From: JANPCX01 sp050916095
Lineage (GTDB): Bacteria; Pseudomonadota; Gammaproteobacteria; Burkholderiales; Burkholderiaceae_C
Assembly: GCA_050916095.1 (NCBI GenBank)
Contig: CP050901.1
Span: forward strand, 1,674,001-1,738,000
Direction: 5' to 3'
Length of the DNA: 64,000 nt
In this document: in pieces, positions 43,701-53,655 of the stretch
Numbering within the stretch: position 1 is the stretch's first letter
Layout: each line of letters begins with the position of its first letter
The notes under the pieces: model-generated
What the model was told of the DNA's origin: nothing
Seen by the model: only the letters and a program-made list of their open reading frames with translations
Database searches by the model: none
Made by a program: the position numbers and the translations under genes

Positions 43701-44324
43701 TCAGGCTTTTGCTTGCGCGCCCAACGCAATTTTCAGCAAATCAGCCACCGTGTTGGCGTTGAGCTTTTCCATGATGTTGGCGCGGTGGGCTTCAACGGTT
43801 TTGATGCTAATGCCAAGGTCGTCGGCGATTTGTTTGTTCAAACGTCCCGCGACGATGCGCTCCAGCACCTGGGCTTCACGTGTGGTTAAACGTGACAACA
43901 AGGCGTCCCGGCTCGCGGCCTCTTGTTGGTTAGAGAACGAAGAGCGAGCCTGGTCGAGCATGCGCTCCACCAATCCCAGCAACTCGTCTTCCTTGAACGG
44001 CTTTTCAATGAAGTCCATCGCGCCTTTTTTCATGGTCGTGACGGCCATGGGGACATCGCCGTGACCGGTGATGAAAACCACGGGCAGGGGTGAACGGCGT
44101 TCCAACAATTTGTCCTGCAACTCCAGGCCGCTCATGCCATCCATGCGGATGTCCACAATCAGGCAAGCCACTTCGCGTGAGTCAAATCGCGATAGAAACG
44201 ACTCGGCGGAATCAAAACACTTCACACGGTAGTCTTTCCCCTCGAGCAACCACTGCAAGGAGTCGCGCACTGCCTCGTCGTCATCGACGACATAAACAGT
44301 GCCTTTTTTCGGAATCAGGCTCAT
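43701..44324 (-). CDS. FixJ/NarL-type response regulator
   Basis: This 207-residue two-domain regulator has a receiver with acidic pocket VVDDDEAVRD, phospho-Asp in LIVDIRMDGMSG, Thr in VFITGHGDV and Lys in DFIEKPFK, then a LuxR/FixJ HTH: LTTREAQVLERIVAGRLNKQIADDLGISIKTVEAHRANIMEKL. The start overlaps the stop of the sensor kinase (ATGA), so the two form a pair. Divergent aceE suggests that it might control pyruvate dehydrogenase, though target genes cannot be read from the sequence. Confidence 0.92.
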   Translation of the reverse strand: MSLIPKKGTVYVVDDDEAVRDSLQWLLEGKDYRVKCFDSAESFLSRFDSREVACLIVDIRMDGMSGLELQDKLLERRSPLPVVFITGHGDVPMAVTTMKKGAMDFIEKPFKEDELLGLVERMLDQARSSFSNQQEAASRDALLSRLTTREAQVLERIVAGRLNKQIADDLGISIKTVEAHRANIMEKLNANTVADLLKIALGAQAKA

Positions 44325-46885
44325 GGGATCTCGGCGGGACGGTGGGCGGGTGGCGAGGGCTCTGCTGAGTCAGTGAGCTGGGCTATTTGTACAGGCAGCG
44401 TGAAACTGAAGCAGCAACCTACAACGGAGTTTGCATTGTAGAGGTTTTGCCCTCTGATACGACCGCGGTGGGACTCGATGATCGTTCGGCACAAACTCAG
44501 ACCGATGCCCAGGCCCTCAGCCTTGGTCGAGAAGAAAGCTTCGTACAGGCGACTGATGACTTCCTCTTTGATGCCAGGGCCCATGTCAGTGACGCTGAAT
44601 TCCACCACGCTGCCTTCGTCGTCGCTTCGTTTGGGAACCACACGCAGCTCGATGTTGCGCCGGGCTTTGGGCAAGCGAGCCATGTCGATGGCTTCTGCCG
44701 CATTTTTGAGCAGATTGAGCAGCACCTGCTCGATCAGGATGGGGTCAACCTCCACCACCGGCAGCCGCTGCGCGACATAGGTGTGGATGGCCACGTGGCG
44801 GCGTCGCAACTCGATCCCCGCCAACTCGACCGCGTTGTCCACCATAGACCGTACCTCGGTGGGTTGGCGCTGCGGTTCGCTTCGCTTCACAAAAGCGCGA
44901 ATGCGGTGAATGATTTGCCCCGCCCGCTGCGCTTGGCGCGAAGTTTTCTCCAAGGCAGCAATCAGGTCATCGGTTTCAATCGCACCCGAACGCACGCGTG
45001 ACACCATCCCATTGCAGTAGTTGGTGATGGCAGTGAGCGGTTGGTTCAATTCATGCGCGACCGATGACGCCATTTCGCCCATCGTGACCAATCGACTGGT
45101 GACCTGCGCTTTTTCCGCTTGTTGAGCTGCCAAACTTTCTGCGGAGCGGCGTGCGGTGATGTCAGTGGCGATCAACATTTGCACCAAACGGCCATCCGTC
45201 CACTGCAAATACCGAGCGCGAACATCAAACCATTTGTTCAGTGTGGCGACAAATACTTCCCTCGTGTCCGACCCCGCTTCGGTGAGTTCTTGCGTGGGCA
45301 GCCCGCCGAGGTTGTCAACTTCATCGTCGGACTCCGCGGGTAGCGCGGCCAATTTCGGGTCGTCGCCGGCCAGCATGGCGTGGCCGTTGGCATCGGCGCC
45401 GAACCACAAGCGGTAGGAGCGGTTGGCAAACAGCAACTCGCCTTGTTGAACTGCTTGTACGGAAACGGCGGCGTCCAAACCTTCCAGCACGGTGGTGAAC
45501 CGTTCGTGAGAGGCCGATAGTTGGTCGCGCACGCGTTTGGCTTCGGTGATGTTGGTCATCGAGGTCATCCAGCCGGTTTGCACCCCTTTCGGATCAACCA
45601 GTGGCGACACATACATGCGCGCATCAAAAACAGCACCGTCTTTGCGCATGATCTTGACTTCGAATCCGCCGGCCGGGCTGCGACCTTGCAGCTCTTGTTG
45701 CAAGAGGCGTGTGTTTTCCTCATGGCGATCGGGTGGCCAGTGAGGGAAGGGCGGTACGCGGCCCACCAATTCGGCTTCAGAAAAACCGGTCATCTCGCAA
45801 AACGCCGGGTTCACATAGGTGATGCGCCCGTCCATGGCCATCGCACGCATGCCGGTGAGCATGGAATTTTCCATCGCGCGGCGGAAGTTCGCTTCGGTGA
45901 CCAAGGCGGTTTGCATCTGCAAACGGCGGCGCATGTGGCGCCACGTACCCAGCAACATCCACACGGTGAGCGCCGACAGCGCAGCCACCATCCAAAACAA
46001 GGTGTTGCTGATCAGGCCGATGGAGGTGCGGTAGCCGTGACCTCGCAGCAGCAGGCCATTGCCCACTGGGGCCAGTGGTATCTCGTGAACGAGCTGCGCA
46101 GCTTGGACAGGTTGTCCCGGTGCAACCGACACGGTGCTGGCCAACACGGTCCCTTTGTCGTCCGTCAGGGTGATGGCGTGGCGCTTGCTCACGTCTGGTG
46201 GAATGAAGTGGCGCAACAAGCTCTCGACGGAATACTGCGCCACCAATGCGCCGACGAATGCGCCGCGCTCCACCAAGGGTAGGTGCAGCTGAATGATGGT
46301 GTTGCCGTTTTCGTCTCGAAACGGTTTGGAGTAGGCGGGTTGGCGCAGCCGTGAGGCCGCCAAGAACGCCGCCTCCCCTTCGGACTTGCTGCCCAATACG
46401 GGCAAGGACAGCTCGGAGTCCAGCACCACTGCGCTGCTGTCGCCCCAGTGATGGCTAGCGGAATACACAGATCGCCGCACACGTTGGCTGTTCAGCCACA
46501 AAACTGCGTCGATCTCGGGGCGGTCTCGACTGAAGGTGCGCGTTTGCGCAATGAATTCTTTGCTGTCAAGGGGGCGGGTCACGAGCTCGCGTGCCATGCG
46601 CACGAGTTGCTCTTGATTTTCGATTAAACGCAAACGAATTTGCTGTTGTGAGATTTCGGTGTCACGTCGGACGGAGTCATGCTCGCGCTCGAACTCTTCG
46701 TTTCGTAAGTACCAAAAGGCCGAAATGATGGCCGCTAGAAACAACAGAACGGAAACCAGCGGCCCCAAGGTGGCAAATCGGTCTTGCTGCGCGTGGCTTT
46801 GCTTACGCCACCAGCGCCAGAAAAAACGCCGAGTTACTTTGGCGGCGGGCAATGTGGACTGAACGAGTTGTTTACCGAGGGACAT
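44321..46885 (-). CDS. PAS-domain membrane sensor histidine kinase
   Basis: This 854-residue kinase has a first transmembrane helix (LVSVLLFLAAIISAFWYL), a periplasmic sensor domain of about 250 residues, a second helix (LFWMVAALSALTVWMLL), two PAS domains (ITYVNPAFCEMTGFSEAELVGR and the following LDAAVSVQ... region), then HisKA with MGEMASSVAHELNQPLTAITNY and a HATPase with LLNLLKNAAEAID, DMGPGIKEE and GLGIGLSLCRTI. It is of the FixL/DctB-like class. It is transcribed away from aceE and coupled to the response regulator. Confidence 0.92.
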   Translation of the reverse strand: MSLGKQLVQSTLPAAKVTRRFFWRWWRKQSHAQQDRFATLGPLVSVLLFLAAIISAFWYLRNEEFEREHDSVRRDTEISQQQIRLRLIENQEQLVRMARELVTRPLDSKEFIAQTRTFSRDRPEIDAVLWLNSQRVRRSVYSASHHWGDSSAVVLDSELSLPVLGSKSEGEAAFLAASRLRQPAYSKPFRDENGNTIIQLHLPLVERGAFVGALVAQYSVESLLRHFIPPDVSKRHAITLTDDKGTVLASTVSVAPGQPVQAAQLVHEIPLAPVGNGLLLRGHGYRTSIGLISNTLFWMVAALSALTVWMLLGTWRHMRRRLQMQTALVTEANFRRAMENSMLTGMRAMAMDGRITYVNPAFCEMTGFSEAELVGRVPPFPHWPPDRHEENTRLLQQELQGRSPAGGFEVKIMRKDGAVFDARMYVSPLVDPKGVQTGWMTSMTNITEAKRVRDQLSASHERFTTVLEGLDAAVSVQAVQQGELLFANRSYRLWFGADANGHAMLAGDDPKLAALPAESDDEVDNLGGLPTQELTEAGSDTREVFVATLNKWFDVRARYLQWTDGRLVQMLIATDITARRSAESLAAQQAEKAQVTSRLVTMGEMASSVAHELNQPLTAITNYCNGMVSRVRSGAIETDDLIAALEKTSRQAQRAGQIIHRIRAFVKRSEPQRQPTEVRSMVDNAVELAGIELRRRHVAIHTYVAQRLPVVEVDPILIEQVLLNLLKNAAEAIDMARLPKARRNIELRVVPKRSDDEGSVVEFSVTDMGPGIKEEVISRLYEAFFSTKAEGLGIGLSLCRTIIESHRGRIRGQNLYNANSVVGCCFSFTLPVQIAQLTDSAEPSPPAHRPAEIP

Positions 46886-47221
46886 GGTTTGAATTATCCG
46901 GCTTGCATTCGGTAACTCTGCGGCTTGCCTTTGGTGCGGGACGCCACGTTTCGCGAGCAGCGAACTACGCCCCTGAAGAACCGCGCCAGCCGCAAGGTTG
47001 TTTCTTTTGCACTTGTCCGTGGTTGTGCCTGCAAAAAAGCCTCTGGTGGCTCATGCCGGCCTGAGCTGTCGCCGCCTATTGCAAGATGTTTGGAGCATAC
47101 AGATGGGAAAAGTACGATAGTTCTATTTTATTTCGCAATAAGAAATGCATTGGCGCTATTTGAAAAGGAAATAGTTTGTGCCACACTAAAGGGATATTCA
47201 AACCACCACACAGGAGACAAC
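46886..47221. promoter_or_regulatory. Divergent control region, kinase / aceE
   Basis: This is 336 bases with no gene. The aceE-proximal half is AT-rich and contains two inverted repeats: ATTTC-GCAATAA-GAAAT (47130-47146) and TATTT-gaaaagg-AAATA (about 47157-47173). These could be operators. CAGGAGACAAC is the aceE ribosome site. No PdhR-type box (TTGGTxxxACCAA) is visible. Confidence 0.45.
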
Positions 47222-49937
47222 ATGTCCGCCATGCCTGAGTCCTTTCTGGGTGCCGCCGCCGGCGACACCGATTCCCAAGAAACACGTGAATGGCTGGACG
47301 CACTGTCCGCCGTGATCGGATCAGAAGGTGGCGATCGTGCCCACTTCCTGATGGAGCAGTTGATTGACCACGCGCGACAAGCGGGCATCGACATTCCCTT
47401 CTCGGCCAAAACGGCCTACGTCAACACCATTCCCACCGACCAAGAAGAACGCTGCCCCGGCAATTTGGAGGTTGAAGAGCGCCTGCGCGCCTACATGCGC
47501 TGGAACGCCATGGCCATGGTGGTCAAAGCCAACCGTTTGAATCCTGCGGACGGCGGTGACCTCGGCGGCCATATTTCTTCCTTTGCCTCGCTGGCCACCA
47601 TGTTCGGTGCCGGCTTCAACCACTTTTGGCATGCCGACGACGGTGTTCACGGTGGCGACTTGCTCTACATCCAAGGTCACTCGTCCCCCGGCATCTACGC
47701 TCGCGCTTTCCTCGAAGGCCGTTTGAGCGAAGAACAGTTGCTGAATTTCCGCCAGGAAGTCGACGGCAAAGGCATCTCCAGCTACCCGCATCCGAAGCTG
47801 ATGCCCGAGTTCTGGCAGTTCCCCACGGTGTCCATGGGTCTGGGCCCGCTGATGGCGATTTACCAGGCGCGTTTCCTGAAGTACCTGCACGCACGTGGCA
47901 TCGCCGACACGTCCAAACGCAAGGTTTGGGTCTTCTGCGGTGACGGTGAAATGGACGAACCCGAGTCACTCGGCGCCATCGGCCCTGGCCGCACGTGAAA
48001 AACTCGACAACCTGATCTTCGTCATCAACTGCAATTTGCAGCGCCTGGATGGCCCGGTGCGGGGCAACGGCAAGATCATTCAAGAGTTAGAGGGCGAGTT
48101 CCGTGGTTCGGGCTGGAACGTCATCAAACTGCTGTGGGGCGGGTACTGGGACCCACTCTTGGCACGCGACAAAGAAGAAATCCTGCGCAAGGTCATGATG
48201 GACACCGTTGACGGTGACTACCAAGCCATGAAGGCCAACGATGGCGCATTTGTGCGCAAACATTTCTTTGGTCAGCACCCACAGTTGCTGGAGATGGTCG
48301 CCAAGATGAGCGACGACGACATCTGGCGTTTGAACCGTGGTGGCCACGACCCACAAAAGGTGTATGCGGCCTACCACCGCGCGGTGAACCACAAAGGCCA
48401 GCCCACCGTCATGCTCATCAAAACTGTCAAAGGTTTCGGCATGGGCAAAAGCGGCGAAGGAAAAAACACCGCCCACCAAACCAAGAAGCTCACCAACGAC
48501 GACATCAAGGGCTTCCGCGACCGTTTCAACATTCCGGTGACCGACGCGCAAATTGATGGCGACCTGCCGTTCTACAAGCCAGCCGACGACACGCCGGAAA
48601 TGAAGTACCTGCACGAGCGCCGCAAGGCCCTCGGTGGTTACCTGCCGCACCGCCGCACCAAAGCCGATGAACAACTCACCGTGCCTCCGCTGGACACCTT
48701 CAAGGCCGTGCTCGAGCCCACCGCAGAAGGCCGTGAGATCAGCACCACCCAGGCTTATGTGCGCTTCCTGACGCAACTGCTGCGTGACAAAGACCTCGGC
48801 CCGCGGGCCGTGCCTATCCTGGTGGACGAAGCGCGCACCTTCGGCATGGAGGGCCTGTTCCGTCAGATCGGCATTTACAACCCCGACGGTCAGAACTACA
48901 CCCCGGTCGACAAAGACCAGGTGATGTACTACCGCGAAAGCAAAGACGGCCAGATCCTGCAAGAGGGCATCAACGAGGCCGGCGGCATGGGCTCCTGGAT
49001 TGCGGCGGCCACGTCGTACTCCACCAACAACCGCATCATGGTGCCGTTCTACGTGTACTACTCGATGTTCGGTTTCCAGCGCATCGGCGACATGGCCTGG
49101 GCTGCTGGCGACATGCAAGCGCGCGGCTTCTTGCTGGGCGGCACCTCTGGCCGCACCACGCTGAACGGTGAAGGTTTGCAGCACGAAGACGGCCACAGCC
49201 ACATCCTGGCCGGCACCATTCCCAACTGCATCAGCTACGACCCCACCTTCGCGCATGAAGTGGGCGTCATCCTGCACCATGGCTTGAAGCGCATGGTGGA
49301 AAAACAGGACAACGTCTACTACTACCTCACCTTGTTGAATGAAAACTACCCGATGCCCGGCCTGAAGGCTGGCACCGAAGAACAAATCATCAAGGGCATG
49401 TATTTGCTGGAAGAGGGAACAGGCGCCAAAAAGCTGCCACGAGTGAACTTGCTGGGCAGCGGCACCATCCTGCGCGAATCCATGTTCGCCAAAGAGTTGC
49501 TGGAAAAAGACTGGGGCGTGGTGGCCAACATCTGGAGCTGCCCAAGCTTCAACGAGTTGACCCGTGACGGCCAGGACTGCGAACGCTGGAACCTGCTGCA
49601 CCCCACTGAAAAGCCACGTGTGCCTTTCGTGACGCAGCAGTTGGAGACACAAGCAGGCCCCGTGATCGCCTCGACCGACTACATGAAGAACTACGCCGAG
49701 CAGATCCGCGCTTTCATTCCCAAAGGCCGCAGCTACAAAGTGCTGGGTACCGACGGTTTTGGTCGCAGCGACTTCCGCAGCAAACTGCGTGAACACTTCG
49801 AGATCAACCGCCACTACATCGTCATTGCGACCCTGAAGGCCTTGGCCGACGAGGGCACCGTGCCAGCGACCAAAGTGGCTGAAGCGATCAAGAAGTACGG
49901 CATCAATGCCGACAAGATCAATCCGCTGTACGCCTAA
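47222..49937 (+). pseudogene. aceE: Pyruvate dehydrogenase E1 (AceE), single-base frameshift
   Basis: This is a homodimeric-type E1: the ThDP-binding GDGEMDEPESLGAIG and NCNLQRLDGPVRGNGKIIQELE motifs are present. The frame breaks right between them: the CCC at 47983-47985 has one base too many. Removing it restores AIGLAAREKLDNL and a 904-residue protein. Everything else is well conserved, from the N-terminus SAMPESFLG to KKYGINADKINPLYA. The neighbours aceF and lpdA are intact, and E1 is needed for acetyl-CoA formation, so I suspect a sequencing error rather than a dead gene. Confidence 0.93.
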
Positions 49938-49958
49938 CAAAAACACGGAGACAACAAC

Positions 49959-51713
49959 ATGGCATTGGTAGAAGTCAAAGTCCCCGACATCGGTGACTTC
50001 AAGGATGTTGAGATCATCGAAGTGATGGTCAAAGCAGGTGATGTGGTGAAGGTCGACCAGTCTTTGCTGACCGTCGAATCCGACAAAGCGTCGATGGAAA
50101 TTCCCTCCACCCACGCGGGCGTGGTCAAGGAGCTCAAGGTTAAATTGGGCGACAAGGTCAGCCAGGGCTCTTTGGTGTTGATGATTGAGGCCGAGGGTGC
50201 CGCTGCCACTCCGCCTCTTGCTGCAACAGCACCCCCCTCCGTTCGGGCTGAGCCTGTCGAAGCCTCAGCGAGTGCCGCCACCAGCCCTTCGACAGCGCCT
50301 TTAGTCCTGAGCCCCGTCGAAGGGTCAGGGCGAACGGATGGTGGTGCTGCGGCTCCTGCCGCGAACTCTGGCCCGGTGACCGTGGTGGTCCCCGACATCG
50401 GTGACTTCGATGAAGTCGCCGTGATCGAGCTTTTCGTCAAAGTGGGTGACACGGTCAAGGTCGAGCAAAGCTTGATCACCGTTGAGTCCGACAAAGCGTC
50501 GATGGAAATTCCGTCGTCGCACGCCGGTGTCATTCAACAACTGCTTGTCAAGGTAGGCGACAAAGTCGCCAAGGGCAGCCCCTTGGTGGTGATGCAAGCC
50601 GGCAATTCCACCGTTCGGGCTGAGCCTGTCGAAGCCCCCAAGAGTGAATCCACCAGCCCTTCGACAAGCTCAGGGCGAACGGAGATGGGTACGGGTGCAC
50701 CCGCTCCAGCGACGGCCGAGCGTGTAGTTCCAACGGCGGCCCTGCCTGCCCACGAACCTACCGCCGCCAAAGGCACGTTGCCTCACGCCTCGCCTTCCAT
50801 CCGCAAGCTGGCCCGCGAGCTGGGTGTGCCCTTGGCCGAAGTCAAAGGCAGTGGCCCCAAAGGCCGTATCACCCAGGGTGACTTGCAAGGTTTCGTCAAA
50901 GGCGTGATGGCTGGCAGCGTGCAAACCGCTGCCCAAGTGGCCAAAGCACCTTCCGGTGGCGCTTCCACTGGCGGTGCGTTCCCAGGCTTGTTGCCCTGGC
51001 CACAGGTTGACTTCAGCAAGTTCGGTCCGATTGAGCGCAAAGACATGTCGCGCATCAAAAAGATCAGCGGCGCCAACCTGCACCGCAACTGGGTGGTGAT
51101 TCCACATGTCACCAACCACGACGATGCCGACATCACCGAGCTCGAAGCCTTCCGCGTTCAGTTGAACAAAGAAAACGAAAAGAGCGGCGTCAAGGTGACG
51201 ATGCTGGCTTTCTTGATCAAAGCTGCAGTGGCTGCACTCAAGAAATTCCCAGAGTTCAACGCCTCGCTCGATGGCGACCAAATCGTGCTCAAGCAGTACT
51301 TCCACATTGGTTTTGCCGCCGACACGCCCAACGGTTTGATGGTGCCGGTGATCAAAGACGCCGACAAAAAAGGCATCTTCCAGATCAGCACCGAGATGAG
51401 CGAGCTGGCCAAAAAAGCACGCGACGGCAAGTTGAGCCCGGCTGAGATGAGTGGCGGTTGTTTCTCCATCTCGTCACTCGGCGGCATTGGTGGGCGTTAT
51501 TTCACGCCCATCATCAATGCGCCCGAGGTGTCAATTTTGGGCGTGTGCAAAAGCGCGATCGAACCCAAGTGGGATGGCAAGGCTTTCCAGCCACGCTTGA
51601 TGTTGCCGCTGTCGCTGAGCTGGGACCACCGCGCGGTCGACGGTGCGGCTGCGGCCCGCTTCAACGCCTACTTCGGTCAAATCCTCGCCGACTTCCGTCG
51701 CGTCTTGCTGTAA
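49959..51713 (+). CDS. aceF: Dihydrolipoamide acetyltransferase E2 with two lipoyl domains
   Basis: This 584-residue E2 has lipoyl domain 1 (residues 1-75, Lys43 in ESDKASMEIPS), lipoyl domain 2 (about 142-215, Lys near 178 in the same motif), a peripheral subunit-binding domain (about 275-310, SPSIRKLARELGVPLAEVKGSG) and a catalytic domain ending with SWDHRAVDGAAAARF (catalytic His near 557). Both inter-domain linkers contain insertions coded by a palindromic DNA repeat (residues about 94-127 and 218-241, reading VRAEPVEA...SPSTSSGRT). It is 21 bp after aceE. Confidence 0.95.
   Translation: MALVEVKVPDIGDFKDVEIIEVMVKAGDVVKVDQSLLTVESDKASMEIPSTHAGVVKELKVKLGDKVSQGSLVLMIEAEGAAATPPLAATAPPSVRAEPVEASASAATSPSTAPLVLSPVEGSGRTDGGAAAPAANSGPVTVVVPDIGDFDEVAVIELFVKVGDTVKVEQSLITVESDKASMEIPSSHAGVIQQLLVKVGDKVAKGSPLVVMQAGNSTVRAEPVEAPKSESTSPSTSSGRTEMGTGAPAPATAERVVPTAALPAHEPTAAKGTLPHASPSIRKLARELGVPLAEVKGSGPKGRITQGDLQGFVKGVMAGSVQTAAQVAKAPSGGASTGGAFPGLLPWPQVDFSKFGPIERKDMSRIKKISGANLHRNWVVIPHVTNHDDADITELEAFRVQLNKENEKSGVKVTMLAFLIKAAVAALKKFPEFNASLDGDQIVLKQYFHIGFAADTPNGLMVPVIKDADKKGIFQISTEMSELAKKARDGKLSPAEMSGGCFSISSLGGIGGRYFTPIINAPEVSILGVCKSAIEPKWDGKAFQPRLMLPLSLSWDHRAVDGAAAARFNAYFGQILADFRRVLL
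50239..50337. repeat. Dispersed palindromic repeat in aceF linker 1 (99 bp)
   Basis: It starts CCGTTCGGGCTGAGCCTGTC and ends GGGTCAGGGCGAACGG. This copy is longer (99 bp, 33 codons) because the right arm is doubled: CCCTTCGACAG, then GTCGAAGGGTCAGGG. It is translated without stops between lipoyl domains 1 and 2. Confidence 0.85.
50611..50682. repeat. Dispersed palindromic repeat in aceF linker 2 (72 bp)
   Basis: CCGTTCGGGCTGAGCCTGTC at the left pairs with GACAAGCTCAGGGCGAACGG at the right. It is exactly 72 bp (24 codons), between lipoyl domain 2 and the subunit-binding domain. Confidence 0.88.
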
Positions 51714-51725
51714 GGAGCGCTGGAA

Positions 51726-53573
51726 ATGGCACTGATTGATATCAAGGTTCCCGATATTGGCGATTTCAAAGGCGTGGCCATCATTGAGTTGTTGGTCAAA
51801 GCCGGTGACACCATCCGCGTCGAACAAAGCCTGCTGACGGTGGAGTCCGACAAAGCGTCGATGGAAATTCCGTCGTCGCATGCTGGTGTGGTCAAAGAGA
51901 TGAAGGTCAAACTCGGCGACACCGTCAGCGAAGGCTCGGTGATTCTGTCGCTGGAAGTGGCGGGGGCTGCTGCCGCTGCAACTACTTCAGCTCCCGCATC
52001 TCCCTCCTCCGTTCGGGCTGAGCCTGTCGAAGCCCCACCGCGTGCCGCTACCAGCCCTTCGACAAGCTCAGGGCGAACGGTTGAAAGTGCCGCTGCCGTG
52101 GTGGCACCCCCCGCCGCCAGTTACGCCGGTGGTGCCGACGTCGAGTGTGACCTCATGGTGCTAGGCGCCGGCCCCGGGGGTTACTCCGCCGCCTTCCGCG
52201 CGGCCGACCTCGGCCTCAAGGTGGTGTTGGTCGAGCGTTATCCCACATTGGGCGGCGTCTGTTTGAACGTGGGTTGCATTCCCTCCAAAGCTCTGCTGCA
52301 CGTCGCCGCCGTGATGGACGAAGTCAAACACTTCGCCGACCTGGGCGTCACCTTTGAAGCCCCCAAGGTGGATCTCGCCAAACTCAAAACCCACAAAGAA
52401 AAAGTCATCGGCAAATTGACGGGCGGCCTGGCCGCCATGGCCAAAATGCGCAAGGTGACCGTGGTGCAAGGCACGGCCGAGTTCCTCGACCCGTTCAATT
52501 TGAGTGTTGCGTTAGCCGACGGCAAAAAACAAACCATCCGTTTCAAACGCGCCATCATCGCGGCGGGCTCTGAAGCGGTGAAGTTGCCCTTCTTGCCCAA
52601 GGATGATCCCCGTGTGGTCACCTCCACCGGTGCGCTGGAGTTGCGTCAACAACCCAAACGCATGTTGGTGGTGGGCGGCGGCATCATCGGTTTGGAAATG
52701 GGTACGGTCTACTCCACCCTGGGCGCGCGCCTGGATGTGGTGGAAATGATGGACGGCCTGATGCAAGGTGCCGACCGCGACTTGGTCAAGGTGTGGCAGA
52801 AGATGAACGCACCGCGTTTTGACCACATCATGCTCAAGACCAAAACGGTGGGAGCCCAGGCGACCAAAGACGGCATCTTGGTGAGCTTCGAAGGCGAGGG
52901 CGCACCCAAAGAGCCTCAGCTTTACGACCTGGTGCTGCAAGCCGTGGGCCGTGTGCCCAATGGCAAACGTATTGCGGCCGACAAGGCGGGTGTGGCGGTG
53001 AGTGACCGGGGCTTCATTCCCGTGAACATTCAAATGCGCACCAACGTGACCCACATCTTCGCCATTGGCGACATCGTCGGCCAACCCATGCTCGCGCACA
53101 AGGCCGTGCACGAGGCCCATGTGGCGGCCGAGGTGATCGCAGGCGAACTCTTGAATGATGCCAAGCTGAGTGCCTCCGCATTCAACGCACGCGTCATCCC
53201 AAGCGTGGCCTACACCGATCCCGAAGTGGCCTGGGTCGGCCTCACCGAAGACGAAGCCAAAGCCCAGGGCATCAAGGTCAAAAAAGGCCTCTTCCCCTGG
53301 AACGCCTCCGGCCGCGCCATTGCCAACGGCCGCGATGAAGGGTTCACCAAGCTGCTCTTCAGCGAAGAAACCCACGCCATCGTCGGCGGCGGCATCGTCG
53401 GCACCCACGCCGGCGACATGATCGGCGAAGTGGCCTTGGCCATCGAGATGGGCGCAGACGGTGTGGACATCGGCAAAACCATCCACCCCCACCCGACCTT
53501 GGGTGAGAGCATTGGGTTGGCAGCCGAAGCCTATGAAGGGGCTTGCACTGACTTGCCGCCGGTGAAGCGATAA
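51726..53573 (+). CDS. lpdA: Dihydrolipoamide dehydrogenase E3 with lipoyl domain
   Basis: This 615-residue E3 has an extra N-terminal lipoyl domain (residues 1-80, Lys43 in ESDKASMEIPS), as in several betaproteobacterial PDH complexes. Then come FAD-binding LGAGPGGYSAAFRAADLG (near 146), the redox disulfide GGVCLNVGCIPSK (near 179-184), NAD-binding VVGGGIIGLEMG, HIFAIGDIVG and the C-terminal HPHPTLGESIG with the active-site His. The linker after the lipoyl domain carries a 72 bp palindromic repeat in frame. It starts 12 bases after aceF and oxidises the lipoyl arms using NAD+. Confidence 0.96.
   Translation: MALIDIKVPDIGDFKGVAIIELLVKAGDTIRVEQSLLTVESDKASMEIPSSHAGVVKEMKVKLGDTVSEGSVILSLEVAGAAAAATTSAPASPSSVRAEPVEAPPRAATSPSTSSGRTVESAAAVVAPPAASYAGGADVECDLMVLGAGPGGYSAAFRAADLGLKVVLVERYPTLGGVCLNVGCIPSKALLHVAAVMDEVKHFADLGVTFEAPKVDLAKLKTHKEKVIGKLTGGLAAMAKMRKVTVVQGTAEFLDPFNLSVALADGKKQTIRFKRAIIAAGSEAVKLPFLPKDDPRVVTSTGALELRQQPKRMLVVGGGIIGLEMGTVYSTLGARLDVVEMMDGLMQGADRDLVKVWQKMNAPRFDHIMLKTKTVGAQATKDGILVSFEGEGAPKEPQLYDLVLQAVGRVPNGKRIAADKAGVAVSDRGFIPVNIQMRTNVTHIFAIGDIVGQPMLAHKAVHEAHVAAEVIAGELLNDAKLSASAFNARVIPSVAYTDPEVAWVGLTEDEAKAQGIKVKKGLFPWNASGRAIANGRDEGFTKLLFSEETHAIVGGGIVGTHAGDMIGEVALAIEMGADGVDIGKTIHPHPTLGESIGLAAEAYEGACTDLPPVKR
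52009..52080. repeat. Dispersed palindromic repeat in lpdA linker (72 bp)
   Basis: It has the same arms as the aceF copies, 72 bp, read in the same frame as VRAEPVEA...SPSTSSGRT at residues about 95-118 between the lipoyl and FAD domains. Confidence 0.88.
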
Positions 53574-53588
53574 GTTGTTTCTGATCGC

Positions 53589-53618
53589 CAAAAAATCCCG
53601 CCAATTGGCGGGATTTTT
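53589..53618 (+). terminator. Terminator of the PDH operon
   Basis: AAATCCCGCC and GGCGGGATTT form a stem around AATT, with T-run on the + strand, just after lpdA. The IS copy is inserted immediately behind the T-run. Confidence 0.88.
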
Positions 53619-53655
53619 GTGACCTTGCCTCTGTAATCCGTATCCCATAACCGAG

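Noticed and set aside
48087..50114. 675-codon frame opposite aceE
   Set aside because: It is antisense to conserved E1 coding sequence with no domain.
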